Source: UBA1275 sp038124025
Lineage (GTDB): Bacteria > Bacteroidota > Rhodothermia > Balneolales > Balneolaceae
Direction: 5' to 3'
NCBI GenBank assembly: GCA_038124025.1
Contig: JAYPBC010000021.1
Location: forward strand, 1 to 35,205
DNA length: 35,205 bases
The position numbers were made by a program, and so were the translations under genes. Within the stretch, counting starts at the first letter, position 1. Each line of letters opens with the position of its first letter. Below the pieces are notes generated by a model. The model ran no database searches. It had not been told where the DNA came from and worked only from the letters and a program-made list of their open reading frames with translations. Of the stretch, positions 24,284 through 33,592 are shown piece after piece.

Positions 24284-26293
24284 ATGGATTCTATTACTAA
24301 CACAGCAAATAATGAGTCTTTAGTTCGCATCCCTAAAGCGGGTAACTTGCTAAAGAACATTCAATCCCCAACAGATTTAAAAAAGCTTTCACCGGATCAA
24401 TTAAGAGAAGTTTCAGACGAATTACGTCAGTTTATTATTGACATAGTCTCGGTGCATGGTGGTCACTTTGGAGCTTCTTTAGGAGTAGTAGAGCTAACCG
24501 TTGCTCTTCATTATGTCTATAATTCGCCCAAGGATAGTATTATTTGGGACGTTGGACACCAAGCGTATGGGCACAAAATTCTTACGGGTAGAAGAGATCA
24601 GTTCCACACAAATAGAACCTATCAAGGAATTTCTGGATTCCCTAAGCGTTCGGAAAGCGAGCATGATGCCTTTGGGGTAGGTCATTCTTCTACCTCTATT
24701 TCAGCGGCGCTTGGAATGGCGGTTGCAAACGACTTAAATGGTACAGATGATAAAGTTGTAGCTGTAATTGGAGATGGCGCTATGACGGGCGGTCAGGCTT
24801 TTGAAGCCCTCAATAATGCCGGTTTTATGAACAAGGATGTGTTGGTTATTTTGAACGACAACAACATGTCAATTGATCCCAACGTTGGAGCCTTAAACGA
24901 GTATTTGGCAGACATCACCAGTAGCAAAACGTTTAATAGAGTACGGGACGAAATTTATGACTTATTAGGCTACTTCAAATCGGCCGGTGAGACTATGCGT
25001 AAGATAGCATCACGCTTAGAGTCGGCTATTACAGCTGCAGTAACTCCAGGTTCTCTTTTTCGTTCATTTGGTTTTAAATACTACGGACCCATTGATGGCC
25101 ATGACGTAGATGGGCTCAGAAAAACGCTCGAAGATTTAAAGACGGTAAAAGGGCCAAAGCTCTTACATGTGGTCACGGTAAAGGGTAAAGGTTTTGCCCC
25201 AGCAGAGAGAGAGCAAACCAAGTGGCATGCACAAAGTTCACCTTTTGATAAAATTACAGGTAAATCCATAGCTACCCAACCGGTTAAGCCAAAAGCACCC
25301 AAATATCAAGACATTTTTGGTGAGGCTCTGGTTCAGCTAGCTCAAAGAAATGATAAGATTGTGAGCATGACTCCCGCCATGCCGAGTGGTTCAAGCTTAT
25401 TACCTATGATGCATGCTTTTCCAGATCGGGCATTTGATGTTAGTATAGCGGAACAACATGCTGTTACTTTTGCAGCGGGTTTAGCGGCAAAAGGTAAGAA
25501 GGCGTTTTGCGCTATTTACTCTACTTTTTTACAACGTGGTTTTGATCAACTAGTTCATGATGTCGCAATTCAACAACTTCCCGTTGTGTTTTGCATAGAC
25601 CGAGCAGGAGTGGTTGGTGCTGACGGCCCGACACACCATGGAGCCTATGATGTAAGTTACTTGCGGTCTATTCCGAATCTTATCATTTCTTCGCCATTGA
25701 ATGAGCAAGATCTAAGAGATATGATGTTTACTGCATCGGAGTTTGATGAGGCCGCTTGGGCGATTCGTTATCCCAGAGGGGCATCAACCGGGATGATTCT
25801 CAGAGATGGTTTTGAGGAAATAGCCATTGGAAAAGGTAAAAAAATTAGGGATGGAGAGTACATTGCAATAGCAACATTTGGACCCATTGGCAAGTATGCT
25901 ATTGAAGTTTGTGAGGCCTATGCTGCTAAGGGGATTCAAATTGCTCATTATGATATGAGATTTGCAAAACCTATAGATAGCCAATTACTTAACGAAATAG
26001 CGGTGAAATTTGATCATCTAATAACCTTAGAAGATGCATCGGTATTGGGAGGATTTGGGGGTGCCGTTGCTGAGTATTATGCCACATTAGACATGGAGTC
26101 GATAGCGGATGCATCAACCCGAGAAAATATAAGTTTCCCACCTAGGCTGCACATGATGGGCTTACCAGATCGAATCATTGAACATGGAACGCAGCGTGAA
26201 TTACATGATGAGGTTGGCATTGGGCCGGATGGCTTAAAGAAAAAAATAGATGTCATACTCGCTCTCCAAAAAATACCGGAATTTAGCAGCTGA
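24284..26293 (+). CDS. dxs: 1-deoxy-D-xylulose-5-phosphate synthase
   Basis: This thiamine-diphosphate enzyme joins pyruvate and glyceraldehyde-3-phosphate, the first step of the MEP isoprenoid pathway. The 669-residue protein has HGGHFGASLGVVELT, WDVGHQAYGHKILTGR, the ThDP motif GDGAMTGGQAFEALNNAG ending in NDNNMSI, and the central transketolase domain SIAEQHAVTFAAGLA with the catalytic Glu. A C-terminal transketolase domain completes it. The first 30 residues are a little longer than in E. coli Dxs. It is 15 nt after xseB and 14 nt before queA, so the three probably form one unit. Confidence 0.97.
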   Translation: MDSITNTANNESLVRIPKAGNLLKNIQSPTDLKKLSPDQLREVSDELRQFIIDIVSVHGGHFGASLGVVELTVALHYVYNSPKDSIIWDVGHQAYGHKILTGRRDQFHTNRTYQGISGFPKRSESEHDAFGVGHSSTSISAALGMAVANDLNGTDDKVVAVIGDGAMTGGQAFEALNNAGFMNKDVLVILNDNNMSIDPNVGALNEYLADITSSKTFNRVRDEIYDLLGYFKSAGETMRKIASRLESAITAAVTPGSLFRSFGFKYYGPIDGHDVDGLRKTLEDLKTVKGPKLLHVVTVKGKGFAPAEREQTKWHAQSSPFDKITGKSIATQPVKPKAPKYQDIFGEALVQLAQRNDKIVSMTPAMPSGSSLLPMMHAFPDRAFDVSIAEQHAVTFAAGLAAKGKKAFCAIYSTFLQRGFDQLVHDVAIQQLPVVFCIDRAGVVGADGPTHHGAYDVSYLRSIPNLIISSPLNEQDLRDMMFTASEFDEAAWAIRYPRGASTGMILRDGFEEIAIGKGKKIRDGEYIAIATFGPIGKYAIEVCEAYAAKGIQIAHYDMRFAKPIDSQLLNEIAVKFDHLITLEDASVLGGFGGAVAEYYATLDMESIADASTRENISFPPRLHMMGLPDRIIEHGTQRELHDEVGIGPDGLKKKIDVILALQKIPEFSS

Positions 26294-26307
26294 TAAGCCG
26301 CTTTTGT

Positions 26308-27333
26308 ATGAGTTTAGGATTACAAGATTTTGATTTCAAATTGCCGGAACGTCTCATTGCACAACATCCTGTACATCCTAGGGATCATTCTAAATTATTG
26401 GTATATGATCGTGCAACACAAACGATACAGGATCGTTTTTTTTACGACTTAGATAGCTTGTTAGAAACCGATACCACCTTAGTGTTAAATAATTCTAGGG
26501 TTGAAAAATGCCGGTTACTTTTCGATGATGGAAAAATGGAGATCTTTGTTTTAGATAATATGAATCCCCACTGCGTTCAAGCATTGGTAAGACCCGGGAA
26601 AAAGTTTAAAAAGGGCAAAAGTGTAAGCTTGGCACCGGGTATTCAAGCCCAAGTGCTCTCTATAACTGAGGATGGGGTGCGGACATTGAAGCTTTCTCAT
26701 ACCCTCGATGATCCTATTTTTAGTCCTTTCAAACGCACCCCTTTGCCACCGTACATTGCGCAGAATGAAGCATTATCTGAGCAGTACCAGACCATATATG
26801 CCAAGGATAAGGGCAGTAAGGCGGCGCCAACTGCAGGGCTTCATTTTACTCCTGAATTAATGCAACGGATAACCGATGTAGGTGTGTCTATCGAGGAACT
26901 TACCTTACATGTAGGTATGGGTACCTTTGCCCCGGTTAAAACGGAGCGGATTAATGAGCACATCATGCATGAAGAAAGCTATTTTTTATCTGAAGCGGTT
27001 GCTAGTCGATTAGCAAAATCGCGGCACGTTACCGCTGTTGGTACTACAAGTGTGCGGGTGTTAGAGTCGGTCGCCTCTTTGAGTTCATCTGCGGAAACTA
27101 ATTCTTTAAGAAAGTTCAATGCGGGAAGCGGAAGTACAAATATATTCATTACTCCAGGGTATCAGTACAAAGCAGTTGACGCACTTATCACTAATTTTCA
27201 TCTACCAAAAAGCACTCTTCTTATGTTGGTGGCTGCCTTTGTTGGGCTGGAGGAAATGCATCGTATATATGCTTATGCCATAGCTTCAGAGTATAGATTT
27301 TACTCATTTGGCGATGCTATGTTATTGAGATAG
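26308..27333 (+). CDS. queA: S-adenosylmethionine:tRNA ribosyltransferase-isomerase
   Basis: QueA transfers and isomerises the ribosyl part of SAM onto preQ1-tRNA to make epoxyqueuosine at wobble position 34. The 341-residue protein shows FDFKLPERLIAQHP, NNSRV, TPLPPYI, YQTIYAKDKGSKAAPTAGLHF, the signature VGMGTFAPVK, and FHLPKSTLLMLVAAF near the end. It follows dxs by 14 nt. It shares a theme with mnmG at the start of the window, since both modify position 34 of tRNA. Confidence 0.97.
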   Translation: MSLGLQDFDFKLPERLIAQHPVHPRDHSKLLVYDRATQTIQDRFFYDLDSLLETDTTLVLNNSRVEKCRLLFDDGKMEIFVLDNMNPHCVQALVRPGKKFKKGKSVSLAPGIQAQVLSITEDGVRTLKLSHTLDDPIFSPFKRTPLPPYIAQNEALSEQYQTIYAKDKGSKAAPTAGLHFTPELMQRITDVGVSIEELTLHVGMGTFAPVKTERINEHIMHEESYFLSEAVASRLAKSRHVTAVGTTSVRVLESVASLSSSAETNSLRKFNAGSGSTNIFITPGYQYKAVDALITNFHLPKSTLLMLVAAFVGLEEMHRIYAYAIASEYRFYSFGDAMLLR

Positions 27334-27531
27334 TTCAAAAAAGTAGGCTCAGTAAAAGCTTCTAAAGGATACATGATAATGTTAGACGTAATTTTTCCGA
27401 TAAAAAGTTAAGAAAGACCGAAAAAACACCAGCGAAAATTATTATCTTTAATTCTAGTATTAAATAACCAGATATAGAATTGTTGTAAACCACTTGGTTT
27501 TACGAAATAACTGTCCATCAGAATTACATAC

Positions 27532-28896
27532 ATGTCAAACGTAGTAACGATTAAGCGGGGCGTTAATATTGGTTTATTGGGAGAAACTAATCCCGAATAT
27601 GCCGCCCCTCATTCCATCTCCTCTGCAGCTATTAAACCCCCTGATTTTCAGGGCGTTCGCTTCAAGTTGTCAGTAAAGGAAGGAGATGAGGTAAAAGCAG
27701 GTACCCCACTACTGTTTAATAAGGATTTGGAGGCAATGAAATTTTGTTCTCCCGTAAGTGGTGAAGTGGTGGCTGTTGTTCGGGGAGCCCAAAGAAGAAT
27801 TTTGGAAGTACAAGTGTTGGCGGATAAAAAAACCAAATATGAAAAGTTTGGTGCCGCAGAACCGCACGAAATAGCGCGAGAAGCTATTATTGAAAAAATG
27901 CTTTCAAGTGGTGTTTGGCCTATGCTTAAGCAACGGCCTTATAATGTTGTTGCAAACCCAGAAATTACTCCAAAGGCTATCTTTATCTCTGGTTTTGACA
28001 CGGCTCCATTGGCGCCTGATTTAGGCATGATATTAGAAGGTCAAGAAAAAGAATTTCAAGCAGGAATTGATGCTTTAGCAAAATTGACCGATGGACCAGT
28101 ACATTTAGGACTTAGTGAATCTAAGCCATCCGGCAAAACCTTAGCTTCCCTTAGAGGCGTTAAAGTGACTAAGTATAAAGGACCGCACCCAGCCGGTTTA
28201 GTGGGTGTACATATTCATCATCTAGACCCAATTGACAAGGGTGAGCATGTATGGACTATTTCTCCTGAGCATGTGGTGGTTGTAGGGCGACTTTTTCTGA
28301 CAGGAACCTATGATGCTAGAACCATTATTGCACTCTCGGGAAAAGAGCTTAAAGAGCGAAATTATGTTCAAACCGTAATTGGAGCATCTGTAAAAGAACT
28401 TTTAGATAACAACCTATCTGATGATGTGCCGGTTAGAATTATTTCAGGTAATGTGTTAACAGGTACAAGGATAGAAGTAGATGGGTACATGGGGTTTTTT
28501 GAGCGTCAAATAACAGCTATTCGAGAGGGCGTTGAGCCTGAGTTGTTTGGATGGCTTATTCCCAAACCTAACAAATTCAGTATTTCAAGAGCCCTCCCTT
28601 CCTGGTTTATGCGGCAAGTGGGTGAAGTGAAGTATGATTTAGATACAAACAACCACGGGGAACTCCGTGCCTTTGTTGTGAGCGGAGAGTATGAAAGGGT
28701 ATTCCCATTTGACATATTTCCAGTTCAGCTACTTAAGGCCATCTTGAATGAAGATATAGATGCTATGGAGAAGTTAGGATTGTATGAGGTGGTCGAAGAA
28801 GATTTCGCCCTGTGTGAAGTGGTTTGTACTTCTAAAATCAATGTTCAAAATATCGTGCGCAATGGATTAAATCTGTTGCGATCCGAAGTAGGCTAA
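27532..28896 (+). CDS. nqrA: Na+-translocating NADH:quinone reductase subunit A
   Basis: NqrA is the cytosolic, ubiquinone/quinone-interacting subunit of the six-subunit Na+-NQR. The 454-residue protein opens with IKRGVNIGLLGETNP and contains ALPSWFMRQ and GEYERVFPFDIFP near 365-400, and CEVVCTSKINVQNIVRNGLNLL at the C terminus, all typical of NqrA. It leads the nqrABCDEF-apbE operon. The 198-bp upstream spacer holds a TATCTTTA (27443-27450), one base from TAnnTTTG, but without a clear -33 partner. Confidence 0.97.
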   Translation: MSNVVTIKRGVNIGLLGETNPEYAAPHSISSAAIKPPDFQGVRFKLSVKEGDEVKAGTPLLFNKDLEAMKFCSPVSGEVVAVVRGAQRRILEVQVLADKKTKYEKFGAAEPHEIAREAIIEKMLSSGVWPMLKQRPYNVVANPEITPKAIFISGFDTAPLAPDLGMILEGQEKEFQAGIDALAKLTDGPVHLGLSESKPSGKTLASLRGVKVTKYKGPHPAGLVGVHIHHLDPIDKGEHVWTISPEHVVVVGRLFLTGTYDARTIIALSGKELKERNYVQTVIGASVKELLDNNLSDDVPVRIISGNVLTGTRIEVDGYMGFFERQITAIREGVEPELFGWLIPKPNKFSISRALPSWFMRQVGEVKYDLDTNNHGELRAFVVSGEYERVFPFDIFPVQLLKAILNEDIDAMEKLGLYEVVEEDFALCEVVCTSKINVQNIVRNGLNLLRSEVG

Positions 28897-28939
28897 ATTA
28901 GTACTAGGTTAATTCAAACGATAAACTATTCAATTTCCA

Positions 28940-30133
28940 ATGAAAGCTTTACACCAATTCATTGACAATAATGTTCACCCACTATTTAAAGAGGGATCAA
29001 AATTAGAGAAATATTGGCCGGTCTATGACGGGTTTTACACCTTCTTATTTACGCCTGGTCACACCACGGACGGCAAGGCGCATATACGCGATGGGGTAGA
29101 TTTAAAACGAACTATGAATACGGTGATCACCGCATTAATTCCCACTCTTCTTTTTGGGATGTGGAATGTCGGGTATCATCATTTCAATGCCATCGGAATA
29201 GATGCAACATTTTTCGAGCAGTTTTTATTTGGCGCCATTAAGGTCATTCCTATGGTGGTTGTTTCTTATGCCGTAGGTCTCGGTATAGAATTTTTGTTTT
29301 GTGTGATCAAAGGCCATCAGATCGAAGAAGGTTATCTTGTGAGCGGTATGCTAATACCCTTGATAATGCCGGTTGATTTACCACTATGGATGTTAGCGCT
29401 CTCGGTTGCCTTTGCGGTTATTATTGGTAAAGAGGTATTTGGTGGTACGGGAATGAATATTTTTAATCCGGCTCTTCTGGCTAGAGCATTCGCCTTTTTT
29501 GCTTATCCAACCTACATGTCAGGCGATAAAGTTTGGATCAATACAACCGGAACGGAAGGGATGATGGCGGTGGACGGTTTTTCTGGTGCGACGGCGCTAG
29601 GTGAATATGCTACAGCCGGTGTTTCTCAATATAGTGCATTAGATGCCTTTATTGGGATAATTCCTGGCTCTGTTGGTGAAACATCGGTTATAGCCATTAT
29701 GTTAGGTGCCGGTCTTCTCCTTTTTACGGGTATTGCAAGCTGGAGAATTATGTTAAGCGCAGTTGTAGGTGGGGTGGTAATGGGACTTATTTTCAATGCC
29801 GTTGCTCCGTTTGCGCTAAGTGCCGAACAACAGGCATTCATGGCCGTACCTTTCTGGCAACAATTAGTCATGGGTGGATTTGCTTTTGGTGTGGTATACA
29901 TGGCAACAGACCCCGTTTCTGGCTCACAGACTGACACGGGTAAATACGTCTACGGCTTTTTAATCGGTTTCCTATCAATTATGATTCGTGTCTTTAATCC
30001 GGCTTATCCTGAAGGAGTAATGCTAGCAATACTATTCATGAATACAATGGCTCCTCTGGTAGATCATTATGTTATTCAGGCTAATATTAAAAAACGCGAA
30101 CAAAGACTCGCCCTTAAAACAGCATCGGTATAA
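28940..30133 (+). CDS. nqrB: Na+-translocating NADH:quinone reductase subunit B
   Basis: NqrB is the large membrane subunit that carries a covalent FMN, noncovalent riboflavin and the Na+ path. The 397-residue protein has about ten hydrophobic helices. Its FMN-attachment motif is GFSGATAL, with Thr218 corresponding to Vibrio Thr236; ApbE attaches the FMN there. The GGTGMNIFNPALLARAF segment is a family signature. It follows nqrA by 43 nt and precedes nqrC by 2 nt. Confidence 0.97.
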   Translation: MKALHQFIDNNVHPLFKEGSKLEKYWPVYDGFYTFLFTPGHTTDGKAHIRDGVDLKRTMNTVITALIPTLLFGMWNVGYHHFNAIGIDATFFEQFLFGAIKVIPMVVVSYAVGLGIEFLFCVIKGHQIEEGYLVSGMLIPLIMPVDLPLWMLALSVAFAVIIGKEVFGGTGMNIFNPALLARAFAFFAYPTYMSGDKVWINTTGTEGMMAVDGFSGATALGEYATAGVSQYSALDAFIGIIPGSVGETSVIAIMLGAGLLLFTGIASWRIMLSAVVGGVVMGLIFNAVAPFALSAEQQAFMAVPFWQQLVMGGFAFGVVYMATDPVSGSQTDTGKYVYGFLIGFLSIMIRVFNPAYPEGVMLAILFMNTMAPLVDHYVIQANIKKREQRLALKTASV

Positions 30134-30135
30134 TT

Positions 30136-30858
30136 ATGGATGTAAATAAAAATTCATACACTTTTTTATTCGCTACAGCTATGGTTGTAGTCGTAGCAGC
30201 TTCGTTGTCCTTTGCCGCAACCAATTTAAAGCCGTTCCAGGATACGAACGTAGAACAAGAAAAAATGCAAAGCATTTTGAGTTCTATTCAAATTCCGGTT
30301 GAACGATCAGAAGCCCCAGAAGCTTATCAAACGTATATTAAGGAAGCGGTTGTTTTACAAAAGGGTGAAGCCATTAAAGGACAGGATGCATTTGCTATAG
30401 ATCTGGCTAAAGAGATTAGAAAGTCTGATGATGAACGTTTATCTCCATTATACATTGCTGAAAAAGAAGGCGAAACTTATTATATCATACCTCTCCAAGG
30501 TAACGGACTATGGGGTCCTATTTGGGGGTATGTTTCTCTAAAGGAAGATATTAATACCGTCTATGGTGCAACTTTTGATCATAAAGCTGAAACACCTGGG
30601 CTCGGTGCTGAAATAAATACACCTGTTTTTGAAGAACAATTCAAGGGCAAACAAATGCTCGATTCAAATCTTTCATTTGTTGGTATTGATGTGCGTAAAG
30701 GAGATGCTTCTACAGAATATGAAGTAGACGGTATATCAGGTGGAACTATAACCAGTGATGGTGTAGAGGCCATGATATTAGATTGTGTTAAGGCATATGT
30801 TCCCTTTCTTAAAATGCACAGCGGTGTTACAGCAACAGCCTCACTTACACTAGAATAG
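30136..30858 (+). CDS. nqrC: Na+-translocating NADH:quinone reductase subunit C
   Basis: NqrC has one N-terminal transmembrane helix (about 8-28) and a periplasmic FMN domain. In GLGAEI and the later DGISGGTITS motif, Thr204 is the predicted FMN-phosphate attachment site, acted on by ApbE. The 240-residue length is slightly short of Vibrio NqrC. It lies 2 nt after nqrB. The usual SGAT core reads SGGT here, still within the ApbE target pattern. Confidence 0.96.
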   Translation: MDVNKNSYTFLFATAMVVVVAASLSFAATNLKPFQDTNVEQEKMQSILSSIQIPVERSEAPEAYQTYIKEAVVLQKGEAIKGQDAFAIDLAKEIRKSDDERLSPLYIAEKEGETYYIIPLQGNGLWGPIWGYVSLKEDINTVYGATFDHKAETPGLGAEINTPVFEEQFKGKQMLDSNLSFVGIDVRKGDASTEYEVDGISGGTITSDGVEAMILDCVKAYVPFLKMHSGVTATASLTLE

Positions 30859-30929
30859 TGTTTGTAGTAACATTTTTAAAAACGACCAAATTATCTGATC
30901 TAAACAGCCAAAACTTTAATTAACCAAAC

Positions 30930-31631
30930 ATGGCCGACGTATTAGAAAAAAAAGAGGAAGCAAAAGAATTGCTGATTGACAAGCAACCTAAAGAACCTCT
31001 TTTCAGCAAAAAGAATCGAAAATTATTAAATGACCCCCTGAACGACAATAATCCTATTACCGTACAAGTACTAGGGATTTGTTCGGCCTTAGCCATTACG
31101 GTTAAATTATATCCAGCATTGGTTCTGTCGATTTCCGTTGTTTTTGTTATGGCTGCAGGTAACGTAATAGTATCACTTTTCCGAAACTACATTCCTAACC
31201 GAATTCGAATCATCGTTCAGTTAGTGGTTGTAGCTTCTTTAGTAGCATTGGTTGATCAAGTACTAAAAGCATTTGTATACGATGTTTCAAAGGAGCTTTC
31301 CGTATTTGTGGGGCTTATTATTACGAACTGTATCATTATGGGTCGCCTAGAGGCTTTTGCTTTAGGTAATACCGTTTGGAAATCTTTCTTAGATGGAATT
31401 GGAAATGCCTTTGGATATGCTTGGATTTTGTTAGCGGTTGCATTTTTCCGAGAACTCTTGGGTTCAGGTACACTGTTCGGTTTTCAGGTAATACCTGATG
31501 CATGGTATTTAGCCAATGGTGGATTTTACAGCAATAATGGATTTATGCTTCTTCCACCCATGGCTCTTATAACAGTGGGTATCATTATATGGGTACAACG
31601 TGCGCGTAACACTAAATTGATCGAGGAGTAA
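30930..31631 (+). CDS. nqrD: Na+-translocating NADH:quinone reductase subunit D
   Basis: NqrD is an integral membrane subunit that, with NqrE, holds an intramembrane [2Fe-2S] cluster. The two cluster cysteines are Cys51 (VLGICSALA) and Cys134 (IITNCIIMG). The 233-residue protein is about 25 residues longer than usual because of a charged N-terminal extension (KKEEAKELLIDKQPKEP) before the conserved NDPLNDNNPI start. Six transmembrane helices are expected. The 71-nt gap before it is the longest inside the operon after nqrA's leader. Confidence 0.96.
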   Translation: MADVLEKKEEAKELLIDKQPKEPLFSKKNRKLLNDPLNDNNPITVQVLGICSALAITVKLYPALVLSISVVFVMAAGNVIVSLFRNYIPNRIRIIVQLVVVASLVALVDQVLKAFVYDVSKELSVFVGLIITNCIIMGRLEAFALGNTVWKSFLDGIGNAFGYAWILLAVAFFRELLGSGTLFGFQVIPDAWYLANGGFYSNNGFMLLPPMALITVGIIIWVQRARNTKLIEE

Positions 31632-31636
31632 TCATC

Positions 31637-32254
31637 ATGCAAGAACTCGTTAATTTATTTGTCAAAGCAATATTTGTTGACAATATGATTTTTGCCTATT
31701 TCTTAGGCATGTGTTCCTATTTAGCGGTATCTAAAAAAGTATCTACTGCTGTTGGCTTAGGAATAGCTGTCATATTTGTTCTAACGATTACCGTACCGGT
31801 CAATTTCTTATTAGAAAACTACATACTTCGTGAAGGCGCTTTATCTTGGTTAAGCCCAGCCTTTGCCGAGGTAGATCTAAGCTTCTTATCCTTTATCTTA
31901 TTTATTGCTGTCATTGCATCAATGGTTCAGTTAGTAGAGATGACGGTGGAGAAATTTTCACCGGGATTGTACAACGCGCTAGGTATTTTCTTGCCACTTA
32001 TTGCCGTGAATTGCGCCATTCTTGGTGGATCACTATTTATGCAAGAAAGAAATTTTGTTGGTATAACAGAGGCTACTGTTTTTGGATTCGGTAGTGGTAT
32101 TGGTTGGTTTCTAGCTATTGTTGCTATTGCTGCCATTCGAGAAAAAATCCAATATTCAAACGTGCCTGCCCCTCTAAAAGGTTTGGGAATCACATTTATT
32201 GTGACCGGACTTATGGGGATTGCATTTATGTCCTTCATGGGTATTAAGTTATAA
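31637..32254 (+). CDS. nqrE: Na+-translocating NADH:quinone reductase subunit E
   Basis: NqrE is the membrane partner of NqrD in inverted topology. The 205-residue protein has about six helices, and its cluster cysteines are Cys26 (LGMCSYLA) and Cys126 (AVNCAILG). Conserved segments include FVDNMIFAYFLG, EKFSPGLYNALGIFLPLI and VAIAAIREKIQYSNVP. It starts 5 nt after nqrD and ends 27 nt before nqrF. Confidence 0.97.
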   Translation: MQELVNLFVKAIFVDNMIFAYFLGMCSYLAVSKKVSTAVGLGIAVIFVLTITVPVNFLLENYILREGALSWLSPAFAEVDLSFLSFILFIAVIASMVQLVEMTVEKFSPGLYNALGIFLPLIAVNCAILGGSLFMQERNFVGITEATVFGFGSGIGWFLAIVAIAAIREKIQYSNVPAPLKGLGITFIVTGLMGIAFMSFMGIKL

Positions 32255-32281
32255 TTTAAAACGTATTCATACGATATTATC

Positions 32282-33592
32282 ATGGCATTAGCAGCAACTA
32301 CTTTAATTGTATTTACCAGTGTAATAGTATTTTTTGTTGTAATACTGTTACTGGTTTCAATCTTATTAGGGGCAAAAACAGTATTGACTCCATCAGGCCC
32401 TGTTAAAATTACTATAAACGGAGAAAAAGAAATTGAGGTAGCTTCAGGTAGTACCTTACTTAGCACATTAGGTGACAACAAAATATTCTTACCATCTGCT
32501 TGTGGTGGTGGTGGAACATGTGTACAGTGCAAGTGTCAAGTACTTGAAGGGGGGGGAGAAATCTTACCAACAGAGACGCCGCACTTTACTCGCGCCGAAC
32601 AAGCAGACAAATGGCGCTTAGGATGTCAGGTTAAGGTAAAAGAAGATATGGATATCCAAATTCCTGAGGAAGTCTTTGGCATTAAGAAGTGGGAGGCTAA
32701 AGTTGTATCTAATTACAATGTGGCTTCCTTTATTAAGGAATTTATTGTTGAGATTCCTGAAGACATGGATTACAAGGCGGGTGGATATATACAGATAGAA
32801 ATACCACCATGCGAGGTAGACTATAAGAGTATAGATATTACAGCCCATCCTGAAGAACATGATAGTCCTGATAAATTCCAGTTGGAATGGGATAAATTCG
32901 GTCTATGGGATCTTAAAATGAAAAACGATGAGACGGTTGAACGAGCATACTCTATGGCTAGTTATCCAGCAGAAGGTCGTAAAATCATGCTTAATGTTCG
33001 AATAGCAACGCCACCATGGGATCGTGCTAAAAACGGTTGGATGGACGTTAATCCAGGTATTGCATCATCGTATATCTTTGATAAGAAGCCTGGGGATACC
33101 GTAACTATATCTGGTCCTTATGGTGAATTCTTTATTAAAGATAAGACCGAATCGGAAATGTTGTATGTGGGTGGAGGGGCTGGAATGGCTCCAATGCGTT
33201 CTCATTTATACCACTTATTCAAAACTCTAGAAACTGGGCGTAAAGTTTCTTATTGGTATGGTGGACGTTCAAGAAGAGAGTTATTCTATTTGGATCATTT
33301 TAAACAACTCGAAGATAAGTTTGATAACTTTAAGTTCTACGTGGTGTTATCTGAACCATTAGAAGAAGATAACTGGGTTGAAAAGAAAGACATTAATGAT
33401 GACAAGGGCGACGGGTTCCTAGGCTTTGTACATCAAGCTGTGATTGACCAGTATCTATCAAAACATCCAGAACCTGAGGAAATAGAATTTTATTTCTGTG
33501 GACCACCGTTAATGAACCAGGCCGTTCAAAAAATGTGTGACGATTGGGGTGTACCCGAAGAAAATGTCGCATTTGATGACTTCGGGGGATAA
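32282..33592 (+). CDS. nqrF: Na+-translocating NADH:quinone reductase subunit F
   Basis: NqrF is the NADH-oxidising entry point. The 436-residue protein has one membrane helix (about 7-29), then a plant-type [2Fe-2S] ferredoxin domain with Cys74, Cys80, Cys83 and Cys115. An FAD domain follows with RAYSMASYP at 221-229, then an NADH domain with GGGAGMAP at 297-304 and FCGPPLMNQAV near the end. It is somewhat longer than Vibrio NqrF. A run of eight G (32549-32556) lies in the ferredoxin coding region. The stop overlaps the apbE start (TAATG). Confidence 0.97.
   Translation: MALAATTLIVFTSVIVFFVVILLLVSILLGAKTVLTPSGPVKITINGEKEIEVASGSTLLSTLGDNKIFLPSACGGGGTCVQCKCQVLEGGGEILPTETPHFTRAEQADKWRLGCQVKVKEDMDIQIPEEVFGIKKWEAKVVSNYNVASFIKEFIVEIPEDMDYKAGGYIQIEIPPCEVDYKSIDITAHPEEHDSPDKFQLEWDKFGLWDLKMKNDETVERAYSMASYPAEGRKIMLNVRIATPPWDRAKNGWMDVNPGIASSYIFDKKPGDTVTISGPYGEFFIKDKTESEMLYVGGGAGMAPMRSHLYHLFKTLETGRKVSYWYGGRSRRELFYLDHFKQLEDKFDNFKFYVVLSEPLEEDNWVEKKDINDDKGDGFLGFVHQAVIDQYLSKHPEPEEIEFYFCGPPLMNQAVQKMCDDWGVPEENVAFDDFGG

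Noticed and set aside
27443..27450. nqr operon promoter at TATCTTTA
   Set aside because: One mismatch in the -7 element and no -33 TTTG at suitable spacing; mentioned only under nqrA.
31927..32532. 201-residue minus-strand ORF across nqrE/nqrF
   Set aside because: It is a long shadow of strongly conserved nqr genes on the other strand and has low-complexity composition.
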